The position numbers and the translations under genes are program-made. A stretch of 64,000 nt of DNA from Allobosea sp. Tri-44 (GTDB lineage: Bacteria > Pseudomonadota > Alphaproteobacteria > Rhizobiales > Beijerinckiaceae), in contig NZ_NBDP01000007.1 in NCBI RefSeq assembly GCF_004123845.1, forward strand, positions 62,001 to 126,000, given 5' to 3'. The notes beneath the pieces are model-generated. The model made no database searches and was not told the DNA's origin. It saw nothing but the letters and a program-made list of their open reading frames with translations. Below, piece after piece: positions 55,187-63,749 of this stretch. Every line of letters starts with the position of its first letter. Position 1 is the stretch's first letter.

Positions 55187-55262
55187 CCGCCGGGCCGCGC
55201 CTTGTCGCGACTGCTGAAGCGCCGCATGATGGCCGCCAAGACGACATGCCCGGGAGGCCGCG

Positions 55263-56192
55263 ATCAATCTCCGCCAGCTTCGATATTTCGTTGGGATCGC
55301 CGAAGTCGGGAACATCACCAAGGCAGCGGAGCAGCTCAACGTCGCGCAACCTGCGCTGGGCCTGCAGATCCGGCAGCTCGAGCAGAACCTCCAGACCGAG
55401 CTTCTGCTGCGCCATTCGCGCGGCGTCGTGCTGACGCAGGCAGGGGAACTGCTGCTGGAGCGCGCAAGACGCATCCTGAAGGAGGTCGAGGACGCCAGGC
55501 GCGATGTTCGGGCACTGTCCGGGAACGATCAGGAAATGCTGACCATGGGGCTGACGCCGAGCATCATGCTCCAGCTCGGCCCCGATTTGCTGATCGACGC
55601 CAAGAACAAGATGCCCTCGGTCTCGCTCAGCCTGGTCGAGGAACTGAGCCACGGTCTCATCGCCGCGATGGAGCGCGGCGAGCTGAATGCGGCCTTCGCC
55701 TATGGCATCGACCATCCGCGCCCGGGCATCGAGCGGACGGCCCTGTTCGAAGAGGAGCTGGTGCTCATCAGGCCGGTCGCAGACGGGCCGCTGCCTGAGA
55801 CGGTGACCCTGGCCGAGGCCCTGAGCCACGACCTCGTCCAGGCCGGTGAGCGTGACATGGTCCAGCAGCTGCTCAAGGCCGCCGCCGAGAAATTCTCGCT
55901 GCCGCTGCATATCGTCTACGAAGCGCAGTCCATTCCGGCGATGCGCGCGCTCGTCGTGCGTGGTGTGGCGGCGAGCGTCATACCCTATGGCACGGCGATC
56001 GAGGAGCTGCGCGCCGGCAAGCTTGCCATGCAGCGCATCTCGGACCAGCCGCCGAAGCGGACACTCTACCTGATCAGGCCCGGCAACGCGCCGGCTTTCC
56101 GCCAGCAGGAGGCGGTCGACCGCTTCTTCGCCTCGGTCACCGAACACCTGCTCGTATCCCTGGGCTCGCTCGCCCGTCGCGTCGGCTCCTGA
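55263..56192 (+). CDS. LysR-family regulator, apparent ATC start
   Basis: 309 residues if started at ATC 55263. The helix-turn-helix is NLRQLRYFVGIAEVGNITKA, AEQLNVAQPALGLQIRQLEQ, so residue 1 should be where ATC lies; GGGAGG precedes it with good spacing. No ATG, GTG or TTG lies in frame between an upstream TGA and this point, and the first downstream in-frame ATG (55428) would remove the whole DNA-binding domain. The effector domain resembles CbbR/NAC-type LysR proteins. It stands between the first permease and the decarboxylase gene and probably senses an aromatic intermediate. A miscalled G to C is the simplest alternative. Confidence 0.8.
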   Translation: MNLRQLRYFVGIAEVGNITKAAEQLNVAQPALGLQIRQLEQNLQTELLLRHSRGVVLTQAGELLLERARRILKEVEDARRDVRALSGNDQEMLTMGLTPSIMLQLGPDLLIDAKNKMPSVSLSLVEELSHGLIAAMERGELNAAFAYGIDHPRPGIERTALFEEELVLIRPVADGPLPETVTLAEALSHDLVQAGERDMVQQLLKAAAEKFSLPLHIVYEAQSIPAMRALVVRGVAASVIPYGTAIEELRAGKLAMQRISDQPPKRTLYLIRPGNAPAFRQQEAVDRFFASVTEHLLVSLGSLARRVGS

Positions 56193-56296
56193 ACCGCCTC
56201 CCATACGGCCTACGTCTTGTTCTCATTTCGCGGAAGTCTTTGTGCCCTCCGCCGGCGCGGCGCACTCTGCCGCAAAATGATGGCGCGCCCGACGCG

Positions 56297-56414
56297 CTAG
56301 AGCACGCGCCGATCAGGTTGCTACGCAATCTGATCGGACAACGCGTTCTCTTTCTATAATTTGGAGACGGATTCACCGTTCAGGTTGATTCAACCTGAAC
56401 GGGTCCGGCTCTAG
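56297..56414. repeat. MITE-like element with CTAGAGC/GCTCTAG ends
   Basis: 118 bases bounded by CTAGAGC and GCTCTAG inverted ends. Inside are two hairpins: 13-bp arms 56309-56321/56325-56337 with one G-T mismatch, and perfect 10-bp arms 56378-56387/56391-56400. Part of it (GATCGGACAACGCG) resembles the right end of the IS630 remnant at 39089-39106. It ends 4 bases before the ribosome site of the next gene. Confidence 0.65.
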
Positions 56415-56428
56415 CCGGGAGGAATTGC

Positions 56429-57421
56429 GTGTCCGATCTGCGCCTGTCCATCGCCATCGGCGACTATGATCGCAATCGCCCCCTGCTCGATGGCGCGGTC
56501 CAGATCGACGGTGTCGACCCCGTCTTCATGAAGCTGGTGCCGGAGGAAATCTTCTTCCGCGCCTTCCGTCATGCCGAGTTCGACGTTTGCGAAGCCTCGC
56601 TGTCGAGTTTCACCCTCAAGACGGCGCGTGGCGACAGCCCCTATGTCGGCGTTCCCGTCTTCCTCTCGCGCGCCTTCCGCCACACCGGCATCTTCATCAG
56701 GACCGATCGCGGCATCGCTCGTCCCGAGGATCTCAGGGGCAAGCGTATTGGCTGCCCGGAATATCAGCTCACCGCCTGTGTCTGGATCCGTGCCATCCTC
56801 GAAAACGACTATGGCGTGAAACCCTCGGAGGTGACCTGGGTTCGTGGCGGCCTGGAGCAGCCGGGCCGCGCCGAGAAGATCAGCATCGAGCTGCCACCGG
56901 AGATCACGGTCGTGCCGGCACCGGCCGACCGCTCGCTCAACGAGATGCTGATAGACGGCGAGATCGACGCCTATATCGGGCCGCGTTCGCCACCGGCCTT
57001 CGAGGCCGGCCACCCCAAGATCGCCCGCCTGTTCCCGGATCCGACCGCCGCCGCGTCGGACTATTACCGGCGCACCCGCATCTTCCCGATCATGCATGTC
57101 CTGTGCGTACGCCGCAGCATTGTCGAGACCCAGCCCTGGCTGCCAGCCGCGCTGCTGAAAGCCTTCGAGCAGTCCAAGGCCGTCGCGCTCGCCAAACTCG
57201 CGGACACATCCGCCACCAAGATCACGCTGCCTTTCGTAGAGGAGCAGCTGCAGGCGGCGCGTAGCCTGATGGGACAGGATTTCTGGTCCTATGGTGTCGG
57301 CCCCAACCGCCATGCGCTGGAGGCGTTCCTCCAGGCCCACCACAGCCAGGGGCTGTCCTCGCGGCAGCTTGCGGTCGAGGAGCTCTTCCATTCCAGCACG
57401 CTGGAGGCCTTCAAGATCTGA
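56429..57421 (+). CDS. 4,5-dihydroxyphthalate decarboxylase-like protein
   Basis: 330 residues. The sequence (MSDLRLSIAIGDYDRNRPLL, then EEIFFRAFRHAEFDVCEASL and IFIRTDRGIARPEDLRGKRI) matches the PhtD/Pht5 family, which has a periplasmic-binding-protein-like fold. Pht5 removes one carboxyl from 4,5-dihydroxyphthalate to give protocatechuate. Proteins of this fold can also be solute receptors, but there is no signal peptide and the other phthalate genes are present. It starts at GTG 56429 after GGGAGGA. The MITE-like element at 56297-56414 lies directly upstream. Confidence 0.8.
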   Translation: MSDLRLSIAIGDYDRNRPLLDGAVQIDGVDPVFMKLVPEEIFFRAFRHAEFDVCEASLSSFTLKTARGDSPYVGVPVFLSRAFRHTGIFIRTDRGIARPEDLRGKRIGCPEYQLTACVWIRAILENDYGVKPSEVTWVRGGLEQPGRAEKISIELPPEITVVPAPADRSLNEMLIDGEIDAYIGPRSPPAFEAGHPKIARLFPDPTAAASDYYRRTRIFPIMHVLCVRRSIVETQPWLPAALLKAFEQSKAVALAKLADTSATKITLPFVEEQLQAARSLMGQDFWSYGVGPNRHALEAFLQAHHSQGLSSRQLAVEELFHSSTLEAFKI

Positions 57422-57518
57422 CGGAGCCGAACAATCTCCGGAGTTTCCACTTCGCCACAGAAGCGAAGGTAACACGACGAAGGCCAGCCGCACCGAGCTG
57501 GCGACAGGGGAGGACAGG

Positions 57519-58484
57519 ATGACGACATTCAAGACGGTCATGTCGACGCTTGCGGCACTCGGCTTCGCGCTGTCACTCGTGCAGGACGCCGCCGCCCAGG
57601 ACAAGCTCAAGCTGGCGATCGGCCAGCGCGGCAACTGGGATACCTCGGTCTCGGAAGTCGGCACGAGGCTCGGCATCTTCAAAAAGCACAATCTCGAGCT
57701 CGAGATGCTCTACACCCAGGGCGGCGGCGAGACCCAGCAGGCCGTGCTCTCCAATAGCGTCGACATCGGCGTCGCCGGCGGCATCATGGGCGCGCTCTCT
57801 GCCTATTCGAAAGGCGCGCCAATCCGCATCATTGGCGCCGAGACCACCGGGGCAAAGGACCTTTACTGGTATGTCAAAAGCGACTCTCCGGTGAAGGCGC
57901 TCAAGGATCTGCAGAACCACACGGTCTCGTTTTCGACCAATGGCTCGTCGACCCATGGCGTCGTCAACGCCTTCATCAAGGAGAACAGCCTCAAGATCCG
58001 GCCGACCGCGACCGGGGGCCCGGCGCCGACGCTGACCCAGGTTATGTCCGGCCAGATCGATGTCGGCTGGGCTGCGCCGCCCTTCGGCCTGCCCCAGCTC
58101 GACAAGGGCGAAATCCGCGTCGTCGCGACCGGCAACGACACCCAGGCCTTCAAGAGCCAGACAGTCCGCCTGCTGATCACCAACACCAGCGCGCTCCAGA
58201 ACAAGAAGGCCGTGATCGATCGCTATATGGCCGCCTATCGCGAGACCGTCGACGCGATGTATTCCAGCGATGCGGCGATCAAGGCCTATGCCGATTTCGT
58301 CGGGATTCCCGAGGCCATCGCCAGGCGCACGCGGGATGATTTCTTCCCGAAGGAGGCGCTCGACCCCGACAAGATCGTCGGGCTCGACACCATCGTTCCC
58401 GACGCGGTGGCGCTCAAATACACGGCCCAGCCACTGACCAAGGAACAGCTCGCCGAGCTGATCCAGATCCCGCCGCGCAAATGA
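57519..58484 (+). CDS. ABC transporter substrate-binding protein (NMT1/TauA-like)
   Basis: 321 residues. The signal peptide ends QDAAAQ near residue 28. The mature part has the NMT1/OpuAC-like pattern: NLELEMLYTQGGGETQQAVL, SVDIGVAGGIMGALSA, and FSTNGSSTHGVVNAFIKENS. It delivers a small anion to the permeases at 54431 and 58527. It lies 97 bases after the decarboxylase gene on the same strand. The ATG at 57519 follows AGGACAGG. Confidence 0.9.
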   Translation: MTTFKTVMSTLAALGFALSLVQDAAAQDKLKLAIGQRGNWDTSVSEVGTRLGIFKKHNLELEMLYTQGGGETQQAVLSNSVDIGVAGGIMGALSAYSKGAPIRIIGAETTGAKDLYWYVKSDSPVKALKDLQNHTVSFSTNGSSTHGVVNAFIKENSLKIRPTATGGPAPTLTQVMSGQIDVGWAAPPFGLPQLDKGEIRVVATGNDTQAFKSQTVRLLITNTSALQNKKAVIDRYMAAYRETVDAMYSSDAAIKAYADFVGIPEAIARRTRDDFFPKEALDPDKIVGLDTIVPDAVALKYTAQPLTKEQLAELIQIPPRK

Positions 58485-58526
58485 GCCAGCGCGTCGACGG
58501 CCTCGTCTACCCGGAGTGACGGCGCG

Positions 58527-59339
58527 ATGACGACAACGACCCTCGGCCGGACGGAAAGCCGCCCGGCGAAGATGGACGAGGCACGGGCCGTGCTGATCAC
58601 GCGGATCGGCATCGTCGCGGTACTTTTGGCGATCTGGGAGATCGCAGCGCGCTCGGGATTGCTCTACCGCGACGTCGTGCCGTCGCTGCTCCTCATCACG
58701 CGCGCGCTCGCCCATCTCCTGATAGAGCCGACCTTCTACGCCAATCTCGGCGTCACTGCCGGCGAGGTCGCGCTCGCTATCCTCATCGGCGGCGGCGGCG
58801 GGGTCGCCGTCGGCATCCTGCTCGGGAGCAACCGCTTCCTGCAGCGCGCCTATGAGCCGTTGCTGCATTATCTGGGACCGACTCCGAAGATCATCTTCTT
58901 TCCGCTGCTGATCATGTGGTTCGGCGTCGGGCCGGGTTCCAAGGTCGCGATGGGCGCGCTGTCCTCGTTCTTTCCGGTCGCGATCAGCGTCGCCGCGGCG
59001 ATGCGCGAGATCGACACCGTGCTCATCCGGGTCGGCCTCAGCTTCCGGCTCAATGTCGGCCAGATGATCTCGAAGATCTACCTGCCGGCGATGCGCGCAC
59101 CGGTCATCAACGGCCTGCGCATCGGGCTCGGTGTCGCCATCATCGGCACGCTGCTGGCCGAGACCAAACTCGCCAATCAGGGGCTCGGCTATGCCGTCAT
59201 CCAGACCTATGCAACCTTCGACATGCCGCGCATGTACGCGCTGCTGATCGTCGTCTTCCTGCTGGCCGTCGGCGTGAACGTCGTGCTCGGGCGCTACACG
59301 AAGCTGCCCGGCACCAGGCGCCCCTCGGATGCGCACTGA
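58527..59339 (+). CDS. ABC transporter permease 2
   Basis: 270 residues, about six membrane helices, with the BPD_transp_1 loop VGLSFRLNVGQMISKIYLPA, then MRAPVINGLRIGLGVAII. Low similarity to permease 1 suggests a heterodimer. It begins 42 bases after the binding-protein gene and overlaps the start of the next gene by 11 bases. Confidence 0.9.
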   Translation: MTTTTLGRTESRPAKMDEARAVLITRIGIVAVLLAIWEIAARSGLLYRDVVPSLLLITRALAHLLIEPTFYANLGVTAGEVALAILIGGGGGVAVGILLGSNRFLQRAYEPLLHYLGPTPKIIFFPLLIMWFGVGPGSKVAMGALSSFFPVAISVAAAMREIDTVLIRVGLSFRLNVGQMISKIYLPAMRAPVINGLRIGLGVAIIGTLLAETKLANQGLGYAVIQTYATFDMPRMYALLIVVFLLAVGVNVVLGRYTKLPGTRRPSDAH

Positions 59340-60270
59340 ACCTGTCGGCGGGGCTATCCCGGCCACGAAGCCGCCGGCAGGCATCCCGCGCAGCGCCTAT
59401 TGGCTGGCGACGCTCCCGCCTCTGTTCTGGTCGGGCAATTTCCTGATCGCGCGGCTGATGCGCGAGACGATACCGCCCGTGCAGATGTCGTTCTGGCGCT
59501 GGAGCCTGGCCCTTCTCATCCTTGCCCCGTTCTGCTGGCGGCCGATCGCCAACTCCTGGCCGCGCATCCGCGGCAACCTGCCATTCCTCGCACTGCTCGG
59601 CGCGATCGGCGTCACCGCATTCAATTGCTTCGTCTATGCGGCACTGCACTACACACCGGTCGCCAACGCGGCGCTGGTCAATTCCCTGCTCCCCGTCGTG
59701 ACCTTCCTGCTGGCCTATCTGATCCTGAAGCAGAGCCTGACGCGGCAGCAGCTTGCCGGGATCGCAGTCTCGCTCTGCGGGGCGGTTCTGGTGATCTGCC
59801 GCGGGGATCCAAGGATGCTTCTGAATGTCTCGCTCAACCGGGGCGACATTCTGGTCTTCGCCGGCATGAGCTGCTGGGCGTTGTACACCGTGCTGATCCG
59901 CTGGCGGCCGGCAGGGCTGCCTGCGATGGCATTTCTTGGTGTGACCGTGTTCTTCGGCGTCCTGTTCCATTTGCCGGCCGTCGCCTGGGAATATGCCGTG
60001 CAGGGCGGCTTCCGGCTCAGCATGGCGACCGCCGGCGCGCTGTTGTATTTCTCAGTCTTCCCGTCGATCCTGGCCTATGTCTTCTGGAACCGCTCGGTCG
60101 CGGTGCTCGGCCCCGGCAGGACCGGCATGTTCATGCATCTCCTGCCGCCAACCAGCGCTGTGTTGGGTTTCATCGTGCTCGGCGAGCAGATCGCCTGGTT
60201 CCACCTGGCAGGCTTCGCCGTCATCGTTCTCGGCATCTGGCTCGTCACGTCGGCGCCGCGCAAAGCGTGA
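59329..60270 (+). CDS. EamA/DMT-superfamily transporter
   Basis: 313 residues with ten membrane helices in two EamA repeats (LFWSGNFLIARLMRETIPPV at the start; MSCWALYTVLIRWR for the second). Members export or import amino acids and metabolites. It overlaps the ABC permease gene by 11 bases on the same strand, and converges on the aconitase X gene. The substrate is unknown; an amino-acid derivative is plausible given the next two genes. Confidence 0.87.
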   Translation: MRTEPVGGAIPATKPPAGIPRSAYWLATLPPLFWSGNFLIARLMRETIPPVQMSFWRWSLALLILAPFCWRPIANSWPRIRGNLPFLALLGAIGVTAFNCFVYAALHYTPVANAALVNSLLPVVTFLLAYLILKQSLTRQQLAGIAVSLCGAVLVICRGDPRMLLNVSLNRGDILVFAGMSCWALYTVLIRWRPAGLPAMAFLGVTVFFGVLFHLPAVAWEYAVQGGFRLSMATAGALLYFSVFPSILAYVFWNRSVAVLGPGRTGMFMHLLPPTSAVLGFIVLGEQIAWFHLAGFAVIVLGIWLVTSAPRKA

Positions 60271-60293
60271 TCGTAGAATAGCGCCAGACAAAT

Positions 60294-62009
60294 TCACCCT
60301 GGCTCGGCAAGCCAGGCCGGCAAACGGGCGGGCGCGATACCGGTGAGAGCAGCCTCGATGCAGTCGTCGAGAGTCCCGAGCCTCACCGTGCAGCCAGAGA
60401 GGCCCGGCCCGTAATGGGCGTATTTGCCGGAAGTCGTCAGGACGACCTTGGCCTGCTCCGGGAAAACCGGACGTGTGATCGAGCACCAGCAGAGGTCTGG
60501 AATGATGTCGACGCCGCTTTCCCGCAATCTCGTCATCGTTCCATCGGCCTCCGCCGCGGCTATGATCTCTCTTCCCGCCGTGATGATGACGGAGACGGTC
60601 TTTGCGAGAGGGCGGCCACCGAGCCGCTCCGCGACAGCCCGGCATTCGTCGAGGGAGGCGTGAGGGCTGCCGATGGCGACGAGATCGACCTCCGAGGGGC
60701 CGCTGCTCAGCTTGCGCCAGCCGGCAGCAAGGTCTTCGCGCGTCACCAAAATCTCGTCCTCGGCAGCGCCGCCGAGGCTGTCCGCTTCCGGCGTGATGCC
60801 CTCGACATGCAGCATGGCCGCGGCGGAAGTTGTCCCGAAGGCGGCGCAGAGCGCTTTGAGATCGTCCGGCATTGGCTGCGTTTTCGAGAGGCCCCTGATC
60901 AGCGGGATGCGGTCGGGCGAGGCGAGGCCGGCGAGATAGCCGATCAAGGGCCAGGCCGAGGAGTCCGCGCCGTCCGGCAAGTCGATCCGGATCGCACGGC
61001 GCGCCCGCCGGCCCTCGTCGAGAAAGGCTCCGGCGCGTGGTGCTCGGCCGGTGACGGCGATGCAGAAATCCAGAAAGTCCGGGTGCTTCGCCGTGCGGGC
61101 TCCGAGCACGGAGTTGGCGAAGATCACCGCGTTCGATTCCGACCAGCCGATCGCCTCTCCGAAACCCGGCGGATCCGGCAGGGAATAGGGCGCGCAGGTG
61201 AAGCTCGCCTGGCATCCCATGCGAACATAGGCGTCGGCGAGGCGCGTCGCGGGCTCACCGAAATTCCGTGCCACACCCTGGCGGCGCCAGTTCGCATGAT
61301 CGACCGAGATGGCGTTCATCGTCGTCGGGACGCGAGCGCGCGCGCCCAGCTCTTCCATCTTCTCGGCGAAGATCAGATTGGCCGGGCCGGCATAGATGCA
61401 ACCGTCGACATGGACCCGCGTCACGTCGATGAGGTCGCTCGCTCCCTGCTGGCTCGCCATGGCGCAGATGATGCGCATCGCCTGCCGGGCAGCGATGCCC
61501 TCGGCTCCGGCGAGCATGCGATGGTCGGCAGGAGAAAGCTGCAAATCGTCATGGGCTGTCGCGCCGAGAGAAATCCGCAAACGCCCGCCATCCGCAGTTA
61601 TGCCGTCCGGTGCGATCGTCGCGTCTGTCGCGGATGACAGGGTGACAAAGGCTTCGTCCGGAAGACGAATGACGGGAATGCGGCGCCCGAACATCTCCGA
61701 GGCGACGATCGCCCCAAGCGTCAGCGTGTCCTCAGGACCGGCGAAGATCAGCGCCGCGGGGCTCCTGCCCGAGAGCGCGAGTTCCAGCAGCACGCCCGAA
61801 CCGGAGCAGGAACCTCGGCTGCTCGGCATCATCACGACCGCACCGGCGAGCGAGACGCCGTGCGAGGGGTGGTGGACGTCGATGACCACCCCCGTGGCGG
61901 GATCGACGCCACCCCAGAAGCTCAGGGGCTCGCTCAGGACGATGATCGGCCCGGCGGCGTCGCCAGGAGCGACAGCGATCCCGTTGTCGTGTCGTGCGGC
62001 AGAGTTCAT
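60294..62009 (-). CDS. Aconitase X, fused small and large subunit (cis-3-hydroxyproline dehydratase type)
   Basis: 571 residues joining a DUF126-like small domain (about 15-130; [20 protein letters not shown] with [11 protein letters not shown]) to the DUF521 large domain. Conserved Cys-containing motifs include [33 protein letters not shown] and [13 protein letters not shown], which fit the iron-sulfur site. The fused single-chain form is the type I enzyme reported to dehydrate cis-3-hydroxy-L-proline; mevalonate-type members are split. It is followed on the same strand by no gene and preceded by the D-amino-acid dehydrogenase, which could act in the same route. Confidence 0.88.
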   Translation of the reverse strand: MNSAARHDNGIAVAPGDAAGPIIVLSEPLSFWGGVDPATGVVIDVHHPSHGVSLAGAVVMMPSSRGSCSGSGVLLELALSGRSPAALIFAGPEDTLTLGAIVASEMFGRRIPVIRLPDEAFVTLSSATDATIAPDGITADGGRLRISLGATAHDDLQLSPADHRMLAGAEGIAARQAMRIICAMASQQGASDLIDVTRVHVDGCIYAGPANLIFAEKMEELGARARVPTTMNAISVDHANWRRQGVARNFGEPATRLADAYVRMGCQASFTCAPYSLPDPPGFGEAIGWSESNAVIFANSVLGARTAKHPDFLDFCIAVTGRAPRAGAFLDEGRRARRAIRIDLPDGADSSAWPLIGYLAGLASPDRIPLIRGLSKTQPMPDDLKALCAAFGTTSAAAMLHVEGITPEADSLGGAAEDEILVTREDLAAGWRKLSSGPSEVDLVAIGSPHASLDECRAVAERLGGRPLAKTVSVIITAGREIIAAAEADGTMTRLRESGVDIIPDLCWCSITRPVFPEQAKVVLTTSGKYAHYGPGLSGCTVRLGTLDDCIEAALTGIAPARLPAWLAEPG

Positions 62010-62225
62010 GGAGGCTGTTCAACGAAAGCAGGTGCGGGATCGGAACAGGGGGTGCGAAGTCGCCCCTCCCGACGCAGGTAATATCATCGAATGTGAGCCG
62101 CGTACTGAAGTGGCACTCGCCGTCCTGAACTCGCTCTTCTCCAGCTATCGAAGCCTGAAGCTGCCATGGCGATCGGGCGGGGCTCTGAACGCAGCAGCGC
62201 CCGCCCCGCCCGAGAGGCTTATCGT

Positions 62226-63485
62226 TCAGCCGACGTTCGGCCGCGCAGTCACCAGCGCCCCGACGGCATCAGCCGTCGCGGCCGACAAGGTCCAGCCGAG
62301 ATGGCCATGCCCGGTATTGTAGAACACCCGCGGATTGCGCCCACGCATGACCCTCGGCAGCATATCGGGCATCATCGGCCGCAAGCCAGCCCAGGGCGTG
62401 ACCTGGCGCGTGCTCATCCCGGGAAAGTGCGTGCGGCACCATTGGACGAGCGGCTCGATCCGGCTGGCCCGGATGTCCTTGTTGTAACCGTTGAATTCGG
62501 CCGTGCCCGCGACGCGAAAACGGGTCGCGCCCAGCCGGCTGGTGACGATCTTCGCGCGGTCATCCAAGAGGCTCGTCCAGGGGGCCGCCCGCTGGTCCGA
62601 GGCTTCCGGGAGATCGACCGTGATCGAATAGCCCTTCACCGGATAGACGTTGACGCGATCGCCGAGATCGGCGGCGAGCCGGCGGGATGCGACGCCGCCA
62701 CAGACCACGATACGGTCGAAGCGATCGATCTGCGTGCCGGCCTCCGCCGCTTCCTCCGTCGGCCTCCAGCTCACCTCGACGGCGTCGCCGGCACCGTGCT
62801 CGATAGACAGAACCTCGCTCGACAGGCGCATCCTCACACCCCGGCGCTCGCAGGCACGGGCGAGCCCGTTGGTGAATTTGTGGATGTCGCCGGTGAAGTC
62901 CGACGGGGTGTAGAAGCCGCCGTAGAACTCGCCCTTCAGGGACGGCTCGATCGCCCGGATGTCCTCGGGCGTGACGGCACGGCGCTCCAGCCCTCCCCTG
63001 GCGAGCAGCGCCGAGACGCGGGCCGCCGCGTCGAACTCAGCCTTGCTATGGTAGAAGTGCAGGATGCCGCGTTCCTCGCAATCGAATGCGATGCCTTCGT
63101 CCCGTGCCATCTGCATGAGATGAGCGCGGGCCTCGATCGCAAGCCGGGCGGTCGTGAGCGTGTTCTCCTCATATCGCGGAATCGAGGCGACAAACTGCGC
63201 CATCCAGGACAGCTTGTGCCAGGACGGCTTGGGATTGACGAGAAGCGGCGCTCCCGGCGTGAACATCCACTTGATGCCCTTGAGAACCGTGGCCCAGCTG
63301 TTCCAGACCTCGGCATTCGAGGCCGAGAGCTGGCCGCCATTGGCAAAGGAGGTTTCCATCGCGGCATAGGGCTGGCGGTCGAAGACCGTGACCTCGCAGC
63401 CGCGCCGGGCCAGGTTATAGGCCGTGGTGATGCCAGTGATGCCCGCGCCGATGACGGCGACGCGCGAGATGTCGGATGTGCTCAT
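62226..63485 (-). CDS. FAD-dependent D-amino-acid dehydrogenase (DadA family)
   Basis: A 419-residue flavoenzyme. The FAD site RVAVIGAGITGITTAYNLAR is at the N-terminus, with SFANGGQLSASNAEVWNSW and the C-terminal RPMMPDMLPRVM, NTGHGHLGWTL motifs. It oxidises D-amino acids (or glycine/hydroxyproline derivatives) and passes electrons to the quinone pool. AGGAG is 7 bases before the ATG at 63485; the frame is open up to 63749 only because the riboswitch leader lacks stops. A tandem glycine riboswitch at 63521-63713 controls it, so glycine or a glycine-yielding substrate is probably the inducer. Confidence 0.9.
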   Translation of the reverse strand: MSTSDISRVAVIGAGITGITTAYNLARRGCEVTVFDRQPYAAMETSFANGGQLSASNAEVWNSWATVLKGIKWMFTPGAPLLVNPKPSWHKLSWMAQFVASIPRYEENTLTTARLAIEARAHLMQMARDEGIAFDCEERGILHFYHSKAEFDAAARVSALLARGGLERRAVTPEDIRAIEPSLKGEFYGGFYTPSDFTGDIHKFTNGLARACERRGVRMRLSSEVLSIEHGAGDAVEVSWRPTEEAAEAGTQIDRFDRIVVCGGVASRRLAADLGDRVNVYPVKGYSITVDLPEASDQRAAPWTSLLDDRAKIVTSRLGATRFRVAGTAEFNGYNKDIRASRIEPLVQWCRTHFPGMSTRQVTPWAGLRPMMPDMLPRVMRGRNPRVFYNTGHGHLGWTLSAATADAVGALVTARPNVG

Positions 63486-63520
63486 AGGTGCTCCTGCCCG
63501 CTCAATGCGGGTCGTCAGCA

Positions 63521-63713
63521 CCCCCTCTGTCATTGGCCTGAGAGCTTCGTCGGGCCCAATCAGCTGGGCTGTCGACTTGCACCATCGGCGCAGAACTGCG
63601 GTTCTGCTTTTCAGAGTCGAATCATCGGCAGCGGTACGTTTTGCCTGAGAGTTTCCGGGGCGGTTGCTCCGTCGGCGCCGGCCCGATTTTGACGTCGAAC
63701 CGATCTCTCCCGC
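63521..63713 (-). promoter_or_regulatory. Tandem glycine riboswitch
   Basis: Two aptamers read on the minus strand. Aptamer 1 starts GCGGGAGAGA and has CGCCGACGGAGCAA, GGAAACUCUCAGGCAAAA, closing with ACCGC. Aptamer 2 starts ACUCUG AAAAGCAG, has CGCCGAUGGUGCAAG, GAAGCUCUCAGGC and closes CAGAG. The short linker is the normal spacing. Between aptamer 2 and the start codon a 5-bp stem CCCGC/GCGGG ends at the AGGAG ribosome site, and may be part of the expression platform. Confidence 0.93.
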
Positions 63714-63721
63714 TGACACGA

Positions 63722-63749
63722 GTGCTAGTGTGCCTGCGATTTCTGTCAA
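63722..63749 (-). promoter_or_regulatory. Promoter of the riboswitch transcript
   Basis: On the minus strand TTGACA (63749-63744) is followed by a 16-base spacer and TAGCAC (63727-63722). Transcription would begin a few bases before the first aptamer at 63713. Upstream, 63750-64000 is non-coding in my reading, with an AT-rich part at about 63905-63960. Confidence 0.5.

Noticed and set aside
57573-59384. 603-residue minus-strand open frame
   Set aside because: Antisense shadow of the binding-protein and permease genes, rich in Asp/Arg/His as such shadows are.
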